Assembly: GCA_950073835.1 (NCBI GenBank)
Contig: CATMRP010000002.1
Coordinates: 1 to 64,000 of the forward strand
Source of the DNA: an uncultured Alteromonadaceae bacterium
Lineage (GTDB): Bacteria > Pseudomonadota > Gammaproteobacteria > Enterobacterales > Alteromonadaceae
Reading direction: 5' to 3'
DNA: 64,000 bases
The translations under genes were made by a program, and so were the position numbers. The notes under the pieces were generated by a model that was not told the origin of the DNA, searched no databases, and was given only the letters and a program-made list of their open reading frames with translations. Below are positions 1 to 8,322 of the stretch, one piece after another (the first letter of the stretch is position 1; every line of letters starts with the position of its first letter).

Positions 1-116
1 CGGCTTTCGCCCAGCCAGATCTTCCCTGTTTCCTGGTTAAAACGGAGTTTAGAGCGAAGGTCGAAACGATCGACTACCTCTTTCTCTTCATGCGCTATTT
101 GTTGATCTGCAATCAT
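1..116 (-). CDS. Sigma-54 activator, XylR_N type (5' end only)
   Basis: Reading leftward from an ATG at 116, the frame stays open to the window edge and gives about 38 residues. The stretch FDLRSKLRF followed by GKIWLGESR matches the start of the XylR_N (activator of aromatic catabolism) domain of sigma-54 activators such as DmpR and XylR. In that family this N-terminal domain senses a small effector, and the AAA+ and Fis-type DNA-binding domains follow; those lie outside the window. It is the last gene of the leftward run that starts with DUF1302 and is separated from the MMPL gene by 128 bases with a strong hairpin. It probably controls the upstream transport genes, which is inference. Only the N-terminus is seen, so the rest of the protein is assumed. 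Confidence 0.72.
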   Translation of the reverse strand, partial: MIADQQIAHEEKEVVDRFDLRSKLRFNQETGKIWLGES

Positions 117-135
117 ACTACTGTCCAACAACAGG

Positions 136-170
136 GGGGTATGGGGGCTATCAATAGCCCATCATACCCC
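136..170. terminator. Strong imperfect hairpin between MMPL gene and regulator
   Basis: GGGGTATG (136-143) pairs with CATACCCC (163-170), and inside it GGGCTAT (145-151) pairs with ATAGCCC (154-160) around a CA loop, with only a small G/AT bulge. It lies after the MMPL stop and before the regulator start. No T-run follows on the minus strand, so it may be an attenuator, an mRNA-stabilising hairpin or a regulator-binding dyad rather than a classical terminator. Confidence 0.5.
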
Positions 171-244
171 TTTAACCCCAAAAGCGTTAACACTTTACTT
201 ACAACGTAGTTTCAATTAAGCAAAATACTTACCATAACTGCAGT

Positions 245-2656
245 TTATGCTTTCGCCGGTGTCGGTTTTGTTGCCTGCGGCATTAAAAACCTTGCCAGCG
301 CCGGTAACAGGATCAATGCACCCAACATGTTCCAGATAAACATGAAGGCCAGCAATATCCCCATGTCGGCCTGGAACTTAATCGGCGAGAACACCCAGGT
401 TGCCACAGCAATGCCCAGCGTAATCCCGGTTAGCACCACGACTTTGCCGGTAAACAATAAGGCATCGTAGTAAGCTTCAGACAGCGACAATCCATCCTGT
501 AAACGGGATTTCATCACCGTGAGAATATACAATGCGTAGTCCACGCCAATGCCTACCCCCAGCGCGATTACTGGCAACGTGGCCACCTTTACGCCGATGT
601 TGAGCCATACCATTAAGGCCTGACACAAAATGGAAGTCAGCATCAGTGGCAGAATGGCGCACACCACGGCCCGCCAGGAGCGGAAGGTGATAAAGGCAAG
701 AATGATTACAGCACTGTATACATACAGCAGCATTTGCGTATTGGCTTTTTCCACCACGATGTTGGTAGCTGCTTCAATGCCCGAGTTACCCGCCGCATTG
801 AGGAACTGGAACTTCTCTGTGTTGTTTTCCTTCGCAAAGGTTTCCACTGTCTGTACCACTTCATTGAGGGTGTCAGATTTGTGATCCTCCAGGTAAGCAA
901 AAATGGTCAGTAAGTCACAGTTCTGGTTAAACATTTCCCGTGGAGCGCGGGTGATGATGGCGTTTAGCATACCCTGCGAGCGAGGAATGCCGTACCATTT
1001 AAGATTACCCTCGTTCATACCGGCATTGGCGACTTTGGCCAGCCCTGCCAATGATGAGGTAGTAACCACACCCGATAACTGCCGCAATTCCTGCTCTAAG
1101 GCATCAACCGCCATCAGGGTATCGTAGTGAGCACAGGCGTACTGCTCTGTCTTAACCATAACCACATACACGTCCGAACTGGTAGCATAGTTTGCAGTCA
1201 TAAAGGCGTTATCAAGATTGTAACGGGAGTCAGGCCGCAGCTCCGGCGCGCCCTGATCGGTATCACCAATTTTCACGTTGGCGCTGATGACACTGCCACC
1301 CACACCAAGAATGACCGCAACAATAACGGTAACCGTGGCGTACTTTTTACGGGTAAATAAATCTAAAAATGCCCATAACGGATGTTTGCTATGCGCCACA
1401 TCCGCTTCGTCGCGCAGCTCGGCCTTGATACTGCGTTTAGCTGCAGACTCTGCCACGCCGGTATAAGACAACAGCACCGGCAGTAAAATCAGGTTACTGA
1501 ATATTAATACTGCCACGCCAATACTGGCGGTAACCGCTAAGTCCTGTATCACCGGAATATCAATAACCATCAGTACCGCAAAGCCCACCGCATCGGAAAT
1601 AAGCGCAGTGATACCGGCCAGGAACAAACGGCGGAAGGTATAGCGCGCTGCCAGCAGTTTATGAATGCCGCGGCCAATGTCCTGCATGATACCGTTCATC
1701 TTCTGGGCGCCGTGGCTCATGCCAATAGCAAACACCAGAAACGGTACCAGGATGGAGTAAGGATCCAGCTCATAACCGAGGGTTGGCAGCAAGCCCAGCA
1801 ACCACACCACGGCCACCAGCGAACAACTCACCACCAGCAGCGTACTGCGGATACAACGGGTGTAGATAAACAGCACCACAGTGGCAATACCGATGGTTAT
1901 GGCAAAGAACACCAGTACCTGCTTAAGGCCGTCGATTAAGTCGCCTACCACCTTGGCAAAACCCGTGATATGGATCTCAATGCCGTCTTTCTGGTATTTC
2001 GCTCTGAGCTCTTCAAGCTTTGCTGAAAACGCATGGTAATCGAGTTGATTACCTTCGTGATCCATTTCCCGCAGCGGCACCAGAATAATACTCGAGGCAT
2101 AATTCCCCGATACCAATTGGCCAACCTCGCCCGAGCGTTCTACGTTTAACCGCACCTGATCCAGCGAAGCCTGGGAACCGTCGTAATCATCGGGGATCAC
2201 CGGACCGCCATCCAGCCCCTCTTCAGTAACGCCGGTCCATCTTACCGAAGGAGTCCAGAGTGACTTCATAAACGGCCGCTCTACGCCGGGCATCAGAAAC
2301 AGCTCGTCATTTAACTCACGCAGCGTTTCCAGATAATCGGCATCGAAGATTGAGCCTTCGGTATTATGCACGGCAATACGCAGGGCATTACTGGTGTCTG
2401 AAAGCTGCTTACGGTTATCCAGAAAGTTAAGAATGTAGGGATGGTTACTGGGGATCATCTTCTGAAACGCAGCGCTTAGGGTAAGCTGCGTCGACTGATA
2501 CCCCAGGACCCCGGTGACTACCAGGCACAGTAAAATAATGATTGGCCTGAAATTGAAAATGGCCCTCTCCAGGATGCGCCCGGAGCTGGTGTCGAAGTCC
2601 TCTAAGTGACGAATTAAGGTTTCGCCCTGAGTTTTAGACGTAGTTTGTGTTGTCAT
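245..2656 (-). CDS. RND-superfamily transporter, MMPL type
   Basis: This 803-residue inner-membrane protein has the two-fold layout of MMPL/HAE3-type RND proteins. There is one TM segment near residues 38-56, a large periplasmic loop, a group of TM helices at about 245-405, a second TM near 440-460, a second periplasmic loop and a last group of helices at about 645-795. The segment GVGIGVDYALYILTVMKSR in the second half is typical of the family's TM4 region. Relatives move lipids, hopanoids or other hydrophobic molecules using the proton gradient. The start ATG shares one base with the stop of the upstream YCF48-like gene, so the two are translationally coupled. DUF1302, DUF1329, YCF48-like and MMPL genes recur together in marine and pseudomonad genomes. 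The substrate cannot be read from the sequence. Confidence 0.9.
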   Translation of the reverse strand: MTTQTTSKTQGETLIRHLEDFDTSSGRILERAIFNFRPIIILLCLVVTGVLGYQSTQLTLSAAFQKMIPSNHPYILNFLDNRKQLSDTSNALRIAVHNTEGSIFDADYLETLRELNDELFLMPGVERPFMKSLWTPSVRWTGVTEEGLDGGPVIPDDYDGSQASLDQVRLNVERSGEVGQLVSGNYASSIILVPLREMDHEGNQLDYHAFSAKLEELRAKYQKDGIEIHITGFAKVVGDLIDGLKQVLVFFAITIGIATVVLFIYTRCIRSTLLVVSCSLVAVVWLLGLLPTLGYELDPYSILVPFLVFAIGMSHGAQKMNGIMQDIGRGIHKLLAARYTFRRLFLAGITALISDAVGFAVLMVIDIPVIQDLAVTASIGVAVLIFSNLILLPVLLSYTGVAESAAKRSIKAELRDEADVAHSKHPLWAFLDLFTRKKYATVTVIVAVILGVGGSVISANVKIGDTDQGAPELRPDSRYNLDNAFMTANYATSSDVYVVMVKTEQYACAHYDTLMAVDALEQELRQLSGVVTTSSLAGLAKVANAGMNEGNLKWYGIPRSQGMLNAIITRAPREMFNQNCDLLTIFAYLEDHKSDTLNEVVQTVETFAKENNTEKFQFLNAAGNSGIEAATNIVVEKANTQMLLYVYSAVIILAFITFRSWRAVVCAILPLMLTSILCQALMVWLNIGVKVATLPVIALGVGIGVDYALYILTVMKSRLQDGLSLSEAYYDALLFTGKVVVLTGITLGIAVATWVFSPIKFQADMGILLAFMFIWNMLGALILLPALARFLMPQATKPTPAKA

Positions 2657-3786
2657 TAGCGCGATCCCCCACTCACCAGATTGTCTTCACTGACAACGTG
2701 GGCACCACGGGCAGTCGAAACAGCAAAACCGTGGTTTGCCTGTATTATGTCGGTGATACCACCAAAGGGCGCCTGCCCCATCAGGGTGAAGTTTTTGGCA
2801 GCGTCCTGACTAACAAACAACTGACCACTCTGATCGGCTAACAGCACCTGACCACTGGTCGTTGTCAGACCGCTGGTCAGAGTCACTTCAGAACCCAGCT
2901 TGACGCGTTTCCAGCGCCCCTTGCCTTGATGCTGACGCCACACGTTGCCGCGCAGTCCATACAGAAGGCGGGTACCGTCATCCAGCAACAAGCCATCGAA
3001 GAAGCTGCCGTAATAAGGGGTATCCAGCTTAGCGAATGTGTCGCCGTTATCAGCAGAGGTAAATACCGCGGCCTGTTCACCTAAAATAATCAGTTCATTA
3101 GCAGAGTGAACCACCTTATAAAGGTGCTTACCCGCAGGATTGGGCAGTCGGGCAATAATTGAATACCAGTTCTCACCGCCGTCGCGGGTAGCGTAAGCCA
3201 GACCGTAAGCACCAATTGCCCAGCCGTTGAACTGATTGGCAAAGTACACATCCAGAATGGGTTTGTCCGCCCCCTCTTTGATAAGGTAGCCGGCATTGCG
3301 TTTTGCCCGCTCACCGCGCTCATCACCAGCGGCAATCAACGACTCGGCTTCGGCCATGGCCAGCTCTGCGGCCTGATAACCGTCGAGCTGTACCTGCCAA
3401 GTATTACCGCCATCGGTGGTGGCTATAATCACGCCGCTGTGGCCAGCCGCCCAGCCGTTTAACGGATCGCTGAAAGTCACTGCAGTAAGGGTTACCGACA
3501 CCGGTACCGATTTGGCCTGCGTCCAGTTGTTTCCTTCGTCTTCGGATAGCAGGATCACGCCGCGTTCACCAACCGAAACCAGCTTATTACCAGCCCGGGC
3601 AAGGCCTAACTGCAAGGTATTAACACTAGTTTTATTGTGTTTAGCGGGGGCATCCAGAACATCCACAAGAGTAGATTCGGCTTCGTTCTCAGTTGTGGCG
3701 TGAAGCGGTGCGCACCACAGCAGAAAAGTGAAGAAAATTGAGGGCAATGCGAAGCCGAACAAGCCATCTACGTTCATTCGTTTCAT
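2656..3786 (-). CDS. YCF48/Hcf136-like beta-propeller, secreted
   Basis: A 376-residue protein with an N-terminal hydrophobic signal (ending near CAPLHA, residue 30) and repeated BNR/YCF48-type blades, for example GVILLSEDEGNNWTQ, GVIIATTDGGNTWQV and GLAYATRDGGENWYS. YCF48-like proteins were first known as photosystem II assembly factors, but in heterotrophs they appear as periplasmic propellers beside RND transporters, as here. It shares one base with the following MMPL gene and sits 68 bases after DUF1329. A role as accessory or scaffold for the transporter is inference; no catalytic motif is visible. Confidence 0.85.
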   Translation of the reverse strand: MKRMNVDGLFGFALPSIFFTFLLWCAPLHATTENEAESTLVDVLDAPAKHNKTSVNTLQLGLARAGNKLVSVGERGVILLSEDEGNNWTQAKSVPVSVTLTAVTFSDPLNGWAAGHSGVIIATTDGGNTWQVQLDGYQAAELAMAEAESLIAAGDERGERAKRNAGYLIKEGADKPILDVYFANQFNGWAIGAYGLAYATRDGGENWYSIIARLPNPAGKHLYKVVHSANELIILGEQAAVFTSADNGDTFAKLDTPYYGSFFDGLLLDDGTRLLYGLRGNVWRQHQGKGRWKRVKLGSEVTLTSGLTTTSGQVLLADQSGQLFVSQDAAKNFTLMGQAPFGGITDIIQANHGFAVSTARGAHVVSEDNLVSGGSR

Positions 3787-3815
3787 GATAACTATCTCTG
3801 TTACATCACGGGAAT

Positions 3816-3833
3816 GGCCCGCTTGCGCGGGCC
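3816..3833. other. GC-rich intercistronic hairpin
   Basis: GGCCCGC (3816-3822) and GCGGGCC (3827-3833) form a perfect 7-bp stem with a TTGC loop between the DUF1329 and YCF48-like genes. There is no T-run, so it more likely sets relative expression (mRNA processing or 3'-end protection) inside the operon than ends transcription. Confidence 0.5.
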
Positions 3834-3854
3834 CGTACCTTTAAAGCATGGTGG

Positions 3855-5201
3855 TTAGCGTACGGCGTCAGCCGCCACTGCATCACCGGTAAAGAACGTC
3901 TCAGGTTTGGTTTCCACCACATAGAAGGCTTCGCCGTTAAGTGACTGGATCACACTCATGGTTTTGGCCTGCAGGTTAAACACCGTAGCGGTTTTAATCA
4001 GCACCGCAGGGACGGAAGGCAACACGAATGGCGTAACCTGAGTGGTTCTCCACAGGTTGCCTTCGGCGTCGTAACCGTCCATCAGCAGGATCACCCAGGC
4101 GTCTTCATCGATATAGTAAGTCCGGGTAGGTACCGCATGACGTTTACCGTCGGCAACCTGGGCTTCAACTTCCCATACGCGGTGTTTTTCCCAGCGCACG
4201 TGTTCAGGGTTTAGGTGAAACTCGGCAATGGCTTCTTCGGCATCCGGTGCAATAAAGCCGTTGTTGTTATAAGGCACCAGCATTTCTTTTTTGCCTTTTA
4301 ACGTCCAGCTATAGCGGTCGATGTGACCGAGCAGGCCCTGTACTTCGTCGAAGTAGTTAGCCCCTGAGGCAACAAAGTCCGGCGTATCGTAGGCCACGGT
4401 AGGCGCACGGCGCACGCGACGCTGACCCAACAGATACTGCCAGGCTTTACGCGGGCTGTCGGCGTCGATACTGTCGCGGATTACCAGTGACTCACCGGCT
4501 TTAAACGGCGGCTCCATGGTATTGAAACGGAACATAGAATATTCCCCATTCCAGTCATCCGCATCAGCGCCTTCATAGTATGGCGGATACTGGAATGAAA
4601 TCTCGTTACGGGTAGCCAGTGTGTGCGAGCCATCGGCGTTACCCACGATATTTTTAAAGGTGTATTCGATAGACGGCGCTTCCACCCGTAACAGGAAGTT
4701 CCACATTACCTCATTGCCGTTCTCTGGCATGGGGAATGGAATACCGCCAATACAGCCTTCCAGACTATAGCCCTGTTCCGCAAGCTTACAGTTTTCTACA
4801 TTCGCCTTAATCGCATCATAAACCGGCTCTGGCGCCGCTGCCGTGCGATGGGTTGGATACACGTCGAGATAAAAGGTATCAGGGTACTTTTTCAGCAGTT
4901 CGATGGTGCCATCGGTCAGTTGCTCAGCATATTGCTGATAGTTACTGGCATCCACCCGATACAGCGGCTTCTCGTCTTTGAACAGTCCCAGCGGAATATC
5001 ACCCGCGTGTTCGCCGGCCACTTTTTCAGTCAAACCGCCGGTCCAGGCCGGGATTGAGCCGTCGGCATTGCCGGCCATAGTACCACCCAGCGGATTAAGC
5101 TCAGTGCCCAGCTTGCTGACATCAGTGCCAGCTGCAAAAGTGGCGGGAACAACGGCCAGGGTTACAGCCAGTGTCATTGCGTTACGAATTTGATTAAACA
5201 T
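3855..5201 (-). CDS. DUF1329 periplasmic protein
   Basis: A 448-residue protein with a signal peptide (cleavage probably after ATFAA, near residue 24) and the DUF1329 family start, in which an N-terminal ELNPLGG-type segment is followed by GNADGSIPAWTGG. DUF1329 is distantly related to LolB/LolA-like lipoprotein-sorting folds and is usually encoded next to DUF1302, as here (23 bases apart). The family is thought to work in the periplasm with the outer-membrane DUF1302 partner and an RND pump on hydrophobic compounds, but no biochemical role is established. Two cysteines around residues 137 and 145 could form a disulphide. Confidence 0.9.
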   Translation of the reverse strand: MFNQIRNAMTLAVTLAVVPATFAAGTDVSKLGTELNPLGGTMAGNADGSIPAWTGGLTEKVAGEHAGDIPLGLFKDEKPLYRVDASNYQQYAEQLTDGTIELLKKYPDTFYLDVYPTHRTAAAPEPVYDAIKANVENCKLAEQGYSLEGCIGGIPFPMPENGNEVMWNFLLRVEAPSIEYTFKNIVGNADGSHTLATRNEISFQYPPYYEGADADDWNGEYSMFRFNTMEPPFKAGESLVIRDSIDADSPRKAWQYLLGQRRVRRAPTVAYDTPDFVASGANYFDEVQGLLGHIDRYSWTLKGKKEMLVPYNNNGFIAPDAEEAIAEFHLNPEHVRWEKHRVWEVEAQVADGKRHAVPTRTYYIDEDAWVILLMDGYDAEGNLWRTTQVTPFVLPSVPAVLIKTATVFNLQAKTMSVIQSLNGEAFYVVETKPETFFTGDAVAADAVR

Positions 5202-5224
5202 AATAGTTCTCCTGTGCTCGATCG

Positions 5225-6928
5225 TTAGAAGGTGCGCTGAACAGACAGCGAGATGAAGTCACGATCGCCGTGGAAGTTTTCATAAGAAAGCGTGGGTACC
5301 GGCGCGTCATACTGGATCACTGATCCGGCATCGCCCAGATACTTGTTGTAAGTCATGGAGAAGCGCCACGTGCGGTTGTAGTCGCCTTTTAAGCCCACAC
5401 TCACGTTACCGCCGTGCTCTGAAGGAAAGAGCACGCCATTGACCGATGAACGGCCCTCAATGCCAAAACCAAAGCCGATAGGCACCTGCATATCCAGACC
5501 CGGCATGACCTGGAAGTAATCCGGCGTAAAGATAAACTGAATGGCACTGGCGTCTTTGGTGGCCAGCGGATCGAGCTGGTCGGCATTCTCCGAAATATTC
5601 AACCGGCGGTTAAAGGCAAACTCACCAATAAAGGTGGCAGCATCCCACAGGCTGTTTTCATTCAATATGGTGATCATCGAGGCATTAAAATGAAAGGTAT
5701 CACCACGAGGGAAAGCCGAATTGTCGCCGCCATCAGCGGTGGTATTGCCCGGCAGGATAACCGTGTTACCCGTGGCCACCAGTGACATATCCTGACGCAC
5801 CGACATTTCTGCCGCGACGTTGGTTTCCCCCACCAGCGTACTGACACTCAGGCCATACACTTTGATGTCTTCAGCAAAAACCTGGGCGTAGTCGCCGATA
5901 CCGCCTTCCTGCACATTGATGCCGGGACGCACATAGAACTGCGGCATTTTGTCGTGGAACTGCGCAGCGTAGAAGCCAACCTCGTAATCGTTAATTTTGT
6001 ATCGGGCCTGAAAACCGAACTGACCGGAATCATCGGCGACGATGTCTTCGCTGCGGTGCACAATCGCGCCGGGGCCAAGAATAACGGTTTCACCGCCCTT
6101 ATCGACAAAGTCGGTAAACGCAAAATAACTGCCCGCTGCAGGCAAACGTGACTTACGCCATTCAAACTGATAATAGGCAGCCAGGGTCAACTTGGAGTTT
6201 ACCTGCAACTGAGCAGCGAACTGACCGGTGGGACGGGCGACTTCCTTGAACTCAGACTGGGGAACCGATAACGCGCGGGCTAAATCCAGCCCGGTCATCG
6301 CACCGGCTACCGCGTTTGAACCAAAGAACAGACTCTCACCGTAAAGCTGAGCAAAACGACCGGCTTTGAGGTTAATTGACTTCTTACCGACGTTAAAACC
6401 ACCGTACACAAAGGCATCCAGGATTTCGCCATACTGGCCGTGTAAATCCTGAGTGTCCTCGGCAAACTCACCGGCGGGTACAGACTGCGTATTGACCAGC
6501 GCGCCATCGTAGTAGCCCGGGTTATCATTGCTCTCGTGATATACCGAGTCGTACCAGGTAGCGGCACTGATACGCATGCCGTAGCGACGCTTGTAACGCA
6601 GATCAAACTCTGAAAACAGATCCAAACGACTGGAGACCAACCCTTTATCAAAGTTAAGATCACCGTCGTTGGTATTGGCCTGCGGGCCAATTGATGCATC
6701 GGCAACGTCGCTTTCGACCGGTGCTACGCGGAACATAGCACTGTACTTCACGGTATTATCCCAACGAATTCGCAGGTCGCGGCTGCCCGTGTCGATGGTT
6801 GCAGCCTGCGATTGCGCTGAGGCCAGAAAGCCCAGGGCAACGGCTGCGGCGAGTGCGTTGCGAGGCAACTTATTGTTGTTTTGTTTCACCCACACTTCAT
6901 TCATAGCGTTCCTCCTCGAATGTTTCAC
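5225..6928 (-). CDS. DUF1302 outer-membrane beta-barrel protein
   Basis: A 567-residue protein with a long signal region (hydrophobic ALAAAVALGFLASAQSQA, residues about 25-42) and the DUF1302 family layout. RDLRIRWDNTVKYSAMFRV is the N-terminal strand, followed by many alternating beta strands and a C-terminal FISLSVQRTF ending in phenylalanine, as outer-membrane barrels do. It is the first gene of the leftward operon and so probably the channel or receptor of the system. The upstream gap to the divergent LysR gene holds an 8-bp inverted repeat and presumably the promoter. A convincing sigma-54 -24/-12 element was searched for by eye and not found. Confidence 0.9.
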   Translation of the reverse strand: MKHSRRNAMNEVWVKQNNNKLPRNALAAAVALGFLASAQSQAATIDTGSRDLRIRWDNTVKYSAMFRVAPVESDVADASIGPQANTNDGDLNFDKGLVSSRLDLFSEFDLRYKRRYGMRISAATWYDSVYHESNDNPGYYDGALVNTQSVPAGEFAEDTQDLHGQYGEILDAFVYGGFNVGKKSINLKAGRFAQLYGESLFFGSNAVAGAMTGLDLARALSVPQSEFKEVARPTGQFAAQLQVNSKLTLAAYYQFEWRKSRLPAAGSYFAFTDFVDKGGETVILGPGAIVHRSEDIVADDSGQFGFQARYKINDYEVGFYAAQFHDKMPQFYVRPGINVQEGGIGDYAQVFAEDIKVYGLSVSTLVGETNVAAEMSVRQDMSLVATGNTVILPGNTTADGGDNSAFPRGDTFHFNASMITILNENSLWDAATFIGEFAFNRRLNISENADQLDPLATKDASAIQFIFTPDYFQVMPGLDMQVPIGFGFGIEGRSSVNGVLFPSEHGGNVSVGLKGDYNRTWRFSMTYNKYLGDAGSVIQYDAPVPTLSYENFHGDRDFISLSVQRTF

Positions 6929-6972
6929 TATGCTGAGTTGCGCGACCCCGTATACCTCACCTCACAGCCTGA

Positions 6973-6995
6973 TGCGACAGCGAACCTCTGTCGCA
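6973..6995. promoter_or_regulatory. Perfect 8-bp inverted repeat, probable operator
   Basis: TGCGACAG (6973-6980) and CTGTCGCA (6988-6995) are exact inverted copies around a 7-base spacer, in the 204-base gap between the divergent DUF1302 operon and the LysR gene. Size and spacing fit a dimeric regulator site: the LysR product, or an upstream activating site for the XylR_N-type activator that ends the operon. There is no T-run, so a terminator is unlikely. Confidence 0.5.
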
Positions 6996-7132
6996 GCAAA
7001 TAGGTTGGATATTGATAAATCACGCGTTGTGAACGAAATGTATATTTGCTGTTAATTACCTTCCAATACTATTGACGACCCTGCTTGATACCTTTAAGGT
7101 ATTGCCAATTCTACCGAGCCAGGATCCCTGCC

Positions 7133-8038
7133 ATGGATATTCGTCAGATCCGTTACTTTGTTGCCGTTGCTGAAGAGCGCAATATTGGCCGTGCAGCGAA
7201 GCGATTATTTATCTCTCAGCCACCACTGACAAGGCAGATCCAACAGCTCGAGGATGAGCTGCAGGTAAAGCTGTTTGAGCGCACAGCTAAAGGCGTAGAG
7301 CTGACTTCGGCCGGCCAGTTATTCCTTAATGAATCACGCAATATTCTGAGTCTGATTGAGCAGGCGCAGGAGCGCACGCAACGGGCTGGCAAAGGCCAGT
7401 TGGGCCGACTCGATGTGGCCATTTTTGGCTCCGGGATCCTTAATACAATCCCGGATATTCTTAAGCGATTTAAGACCGCCTACCCGGGCGTAAATATTGT
7501 TCTGCATCAAATGAGCAAGGCAGAACAAATTGAAGCACTGCGGCAAAAACGCATTTCGGTGGGCTTTAACCGCCTGCTTGCGCCCCTGCCGGATATCGAT
7601 TCCACCATGATTTTGCAGGATAAACTGATGGTGGCCGTGCGTGATGATCACCCGCTGGCCACCAAACCCCTTATCAACCTTAAAGAGCTGGAAAATGAGC
7701 CCATTGTGGTATTCCCCAAAGGGGCTCGGCCCAATTTTGTTGATCTGGTCTCAAGGGTATTTCAGGAGGCCGGGGTGACCATGAATATCAGCCAGACGGT
7801 CATTGATGCTGTCACCGGTATCGCGTTAGTTTCCGGCGGTTTTGGCTTTTGCCTGATCCCCAGCTCTGCCAGCGTACTGCAATTGCCCGGGGTAAAATAC
7901 ATCCCGCTTGGCGGTTTACCGGACAATGCCACGGTGGATCTCAGTTGTATTTATTTAAAAGACGATCACTCACCACTACTGAGCGCATTTTTGGCCGTGG
8001 TGCACGAGTATAAAAGTCAGTTGAACAATCAAGCTTAA
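7133..8038 (+). CDS. LysR-family regulator, CatM/BenM-like
   Basis: From ATG 7133 the protein is 301 residues, normal for LysR. The N-terminus has [26 protein letters not shown] with the helix-turn-helix [16 protein letters not shown], the pattern of the CatM/BenM/CatR branch that senses aromatic or organic acids. The effector domain covers about residues 90-290. A TTG start at 7085 would add 16 residues, but LysR proteins begin just before this helix, so ATG 7133 is preferred. It diverges from the DUF1302 operon and is the obvious candidate local regulator. The effector is unknown. Confidence 0.85.
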   Translation: MDIRQIRYFVAVAEERNIGRAAKRLFISQPPLTRQIQQLEDELQVKLFERTAKGVELTSAGQLFLNESRNILSLIEQAQERTQRAGKGQLGRLDVAIFGSGILNTIPDILKRFKTAYPGVNIVLHQMSKAEQIEALRQKRISVGFNRLLAPLPDIDSTMILQDKLMVAVRDDHPLATKPLINLKELENEPIVVFPKGARPNFVDLVSRVFQEAGVTMNISQTVIDAVTGIALVSGGFGFCLIPSSASVLQLPGVKYIPLGGLPDNATVDLSCIYLKDDHSPLLSAFLAVVHEYKSQLNNQA

Positions 8039-8250
8039 GATTTCATCGGCGATAAAATCCAAACTTCAGACTCATCGGATGGGCTGACGAATTTCCGCTT
8101 CTCTGCGCTTACTCCCTGTTGGTTTCATCATTTTATATTGCGTATTAATAAGTTGAATGATCGCTGTGCTATTCAATGGTCATTGAGTTTTTGTGCATAC
8201 CGACAAATTTGTTCATTGACGAGAATTAAAACAAGTGTTTAAATCCACGA

Positions 8251-8271
8251 AATTCAAACGCCCGTTTAATT
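8251..8271. promoter_or_regulatory. PsrA/FadR-type operator upstream of fadE
   Basis: CAAAC (8255-8259), four bases, then GTTTA (8264-8268), inside a wider AATT...AATT dyad, fits the published PsrA-type pattern (G/C)AAAC-N2-4-GTTT(G/C) except for the last base. It lies about 52 bases upstream of the fadE start. PsrA-like TetR regulators repress beta-oxidation genes until long-chain acyl compounds bind. The match is by eye only. Confidence 0.45.
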
Positions 8272-8322
8272 CGTAAATTTAAATCGGGATTTGCCTCATC
8301 AAATAAACTCAGGGGATACATT

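Noticed and set aside
6929..7132. Sigma-54 (-24/-12) promoter before the DUF1302 operon
   Set aside because: Expected from the XylR_N activator, but no GG-N10-GC element with reasonable context was found by eye on the minus strand.
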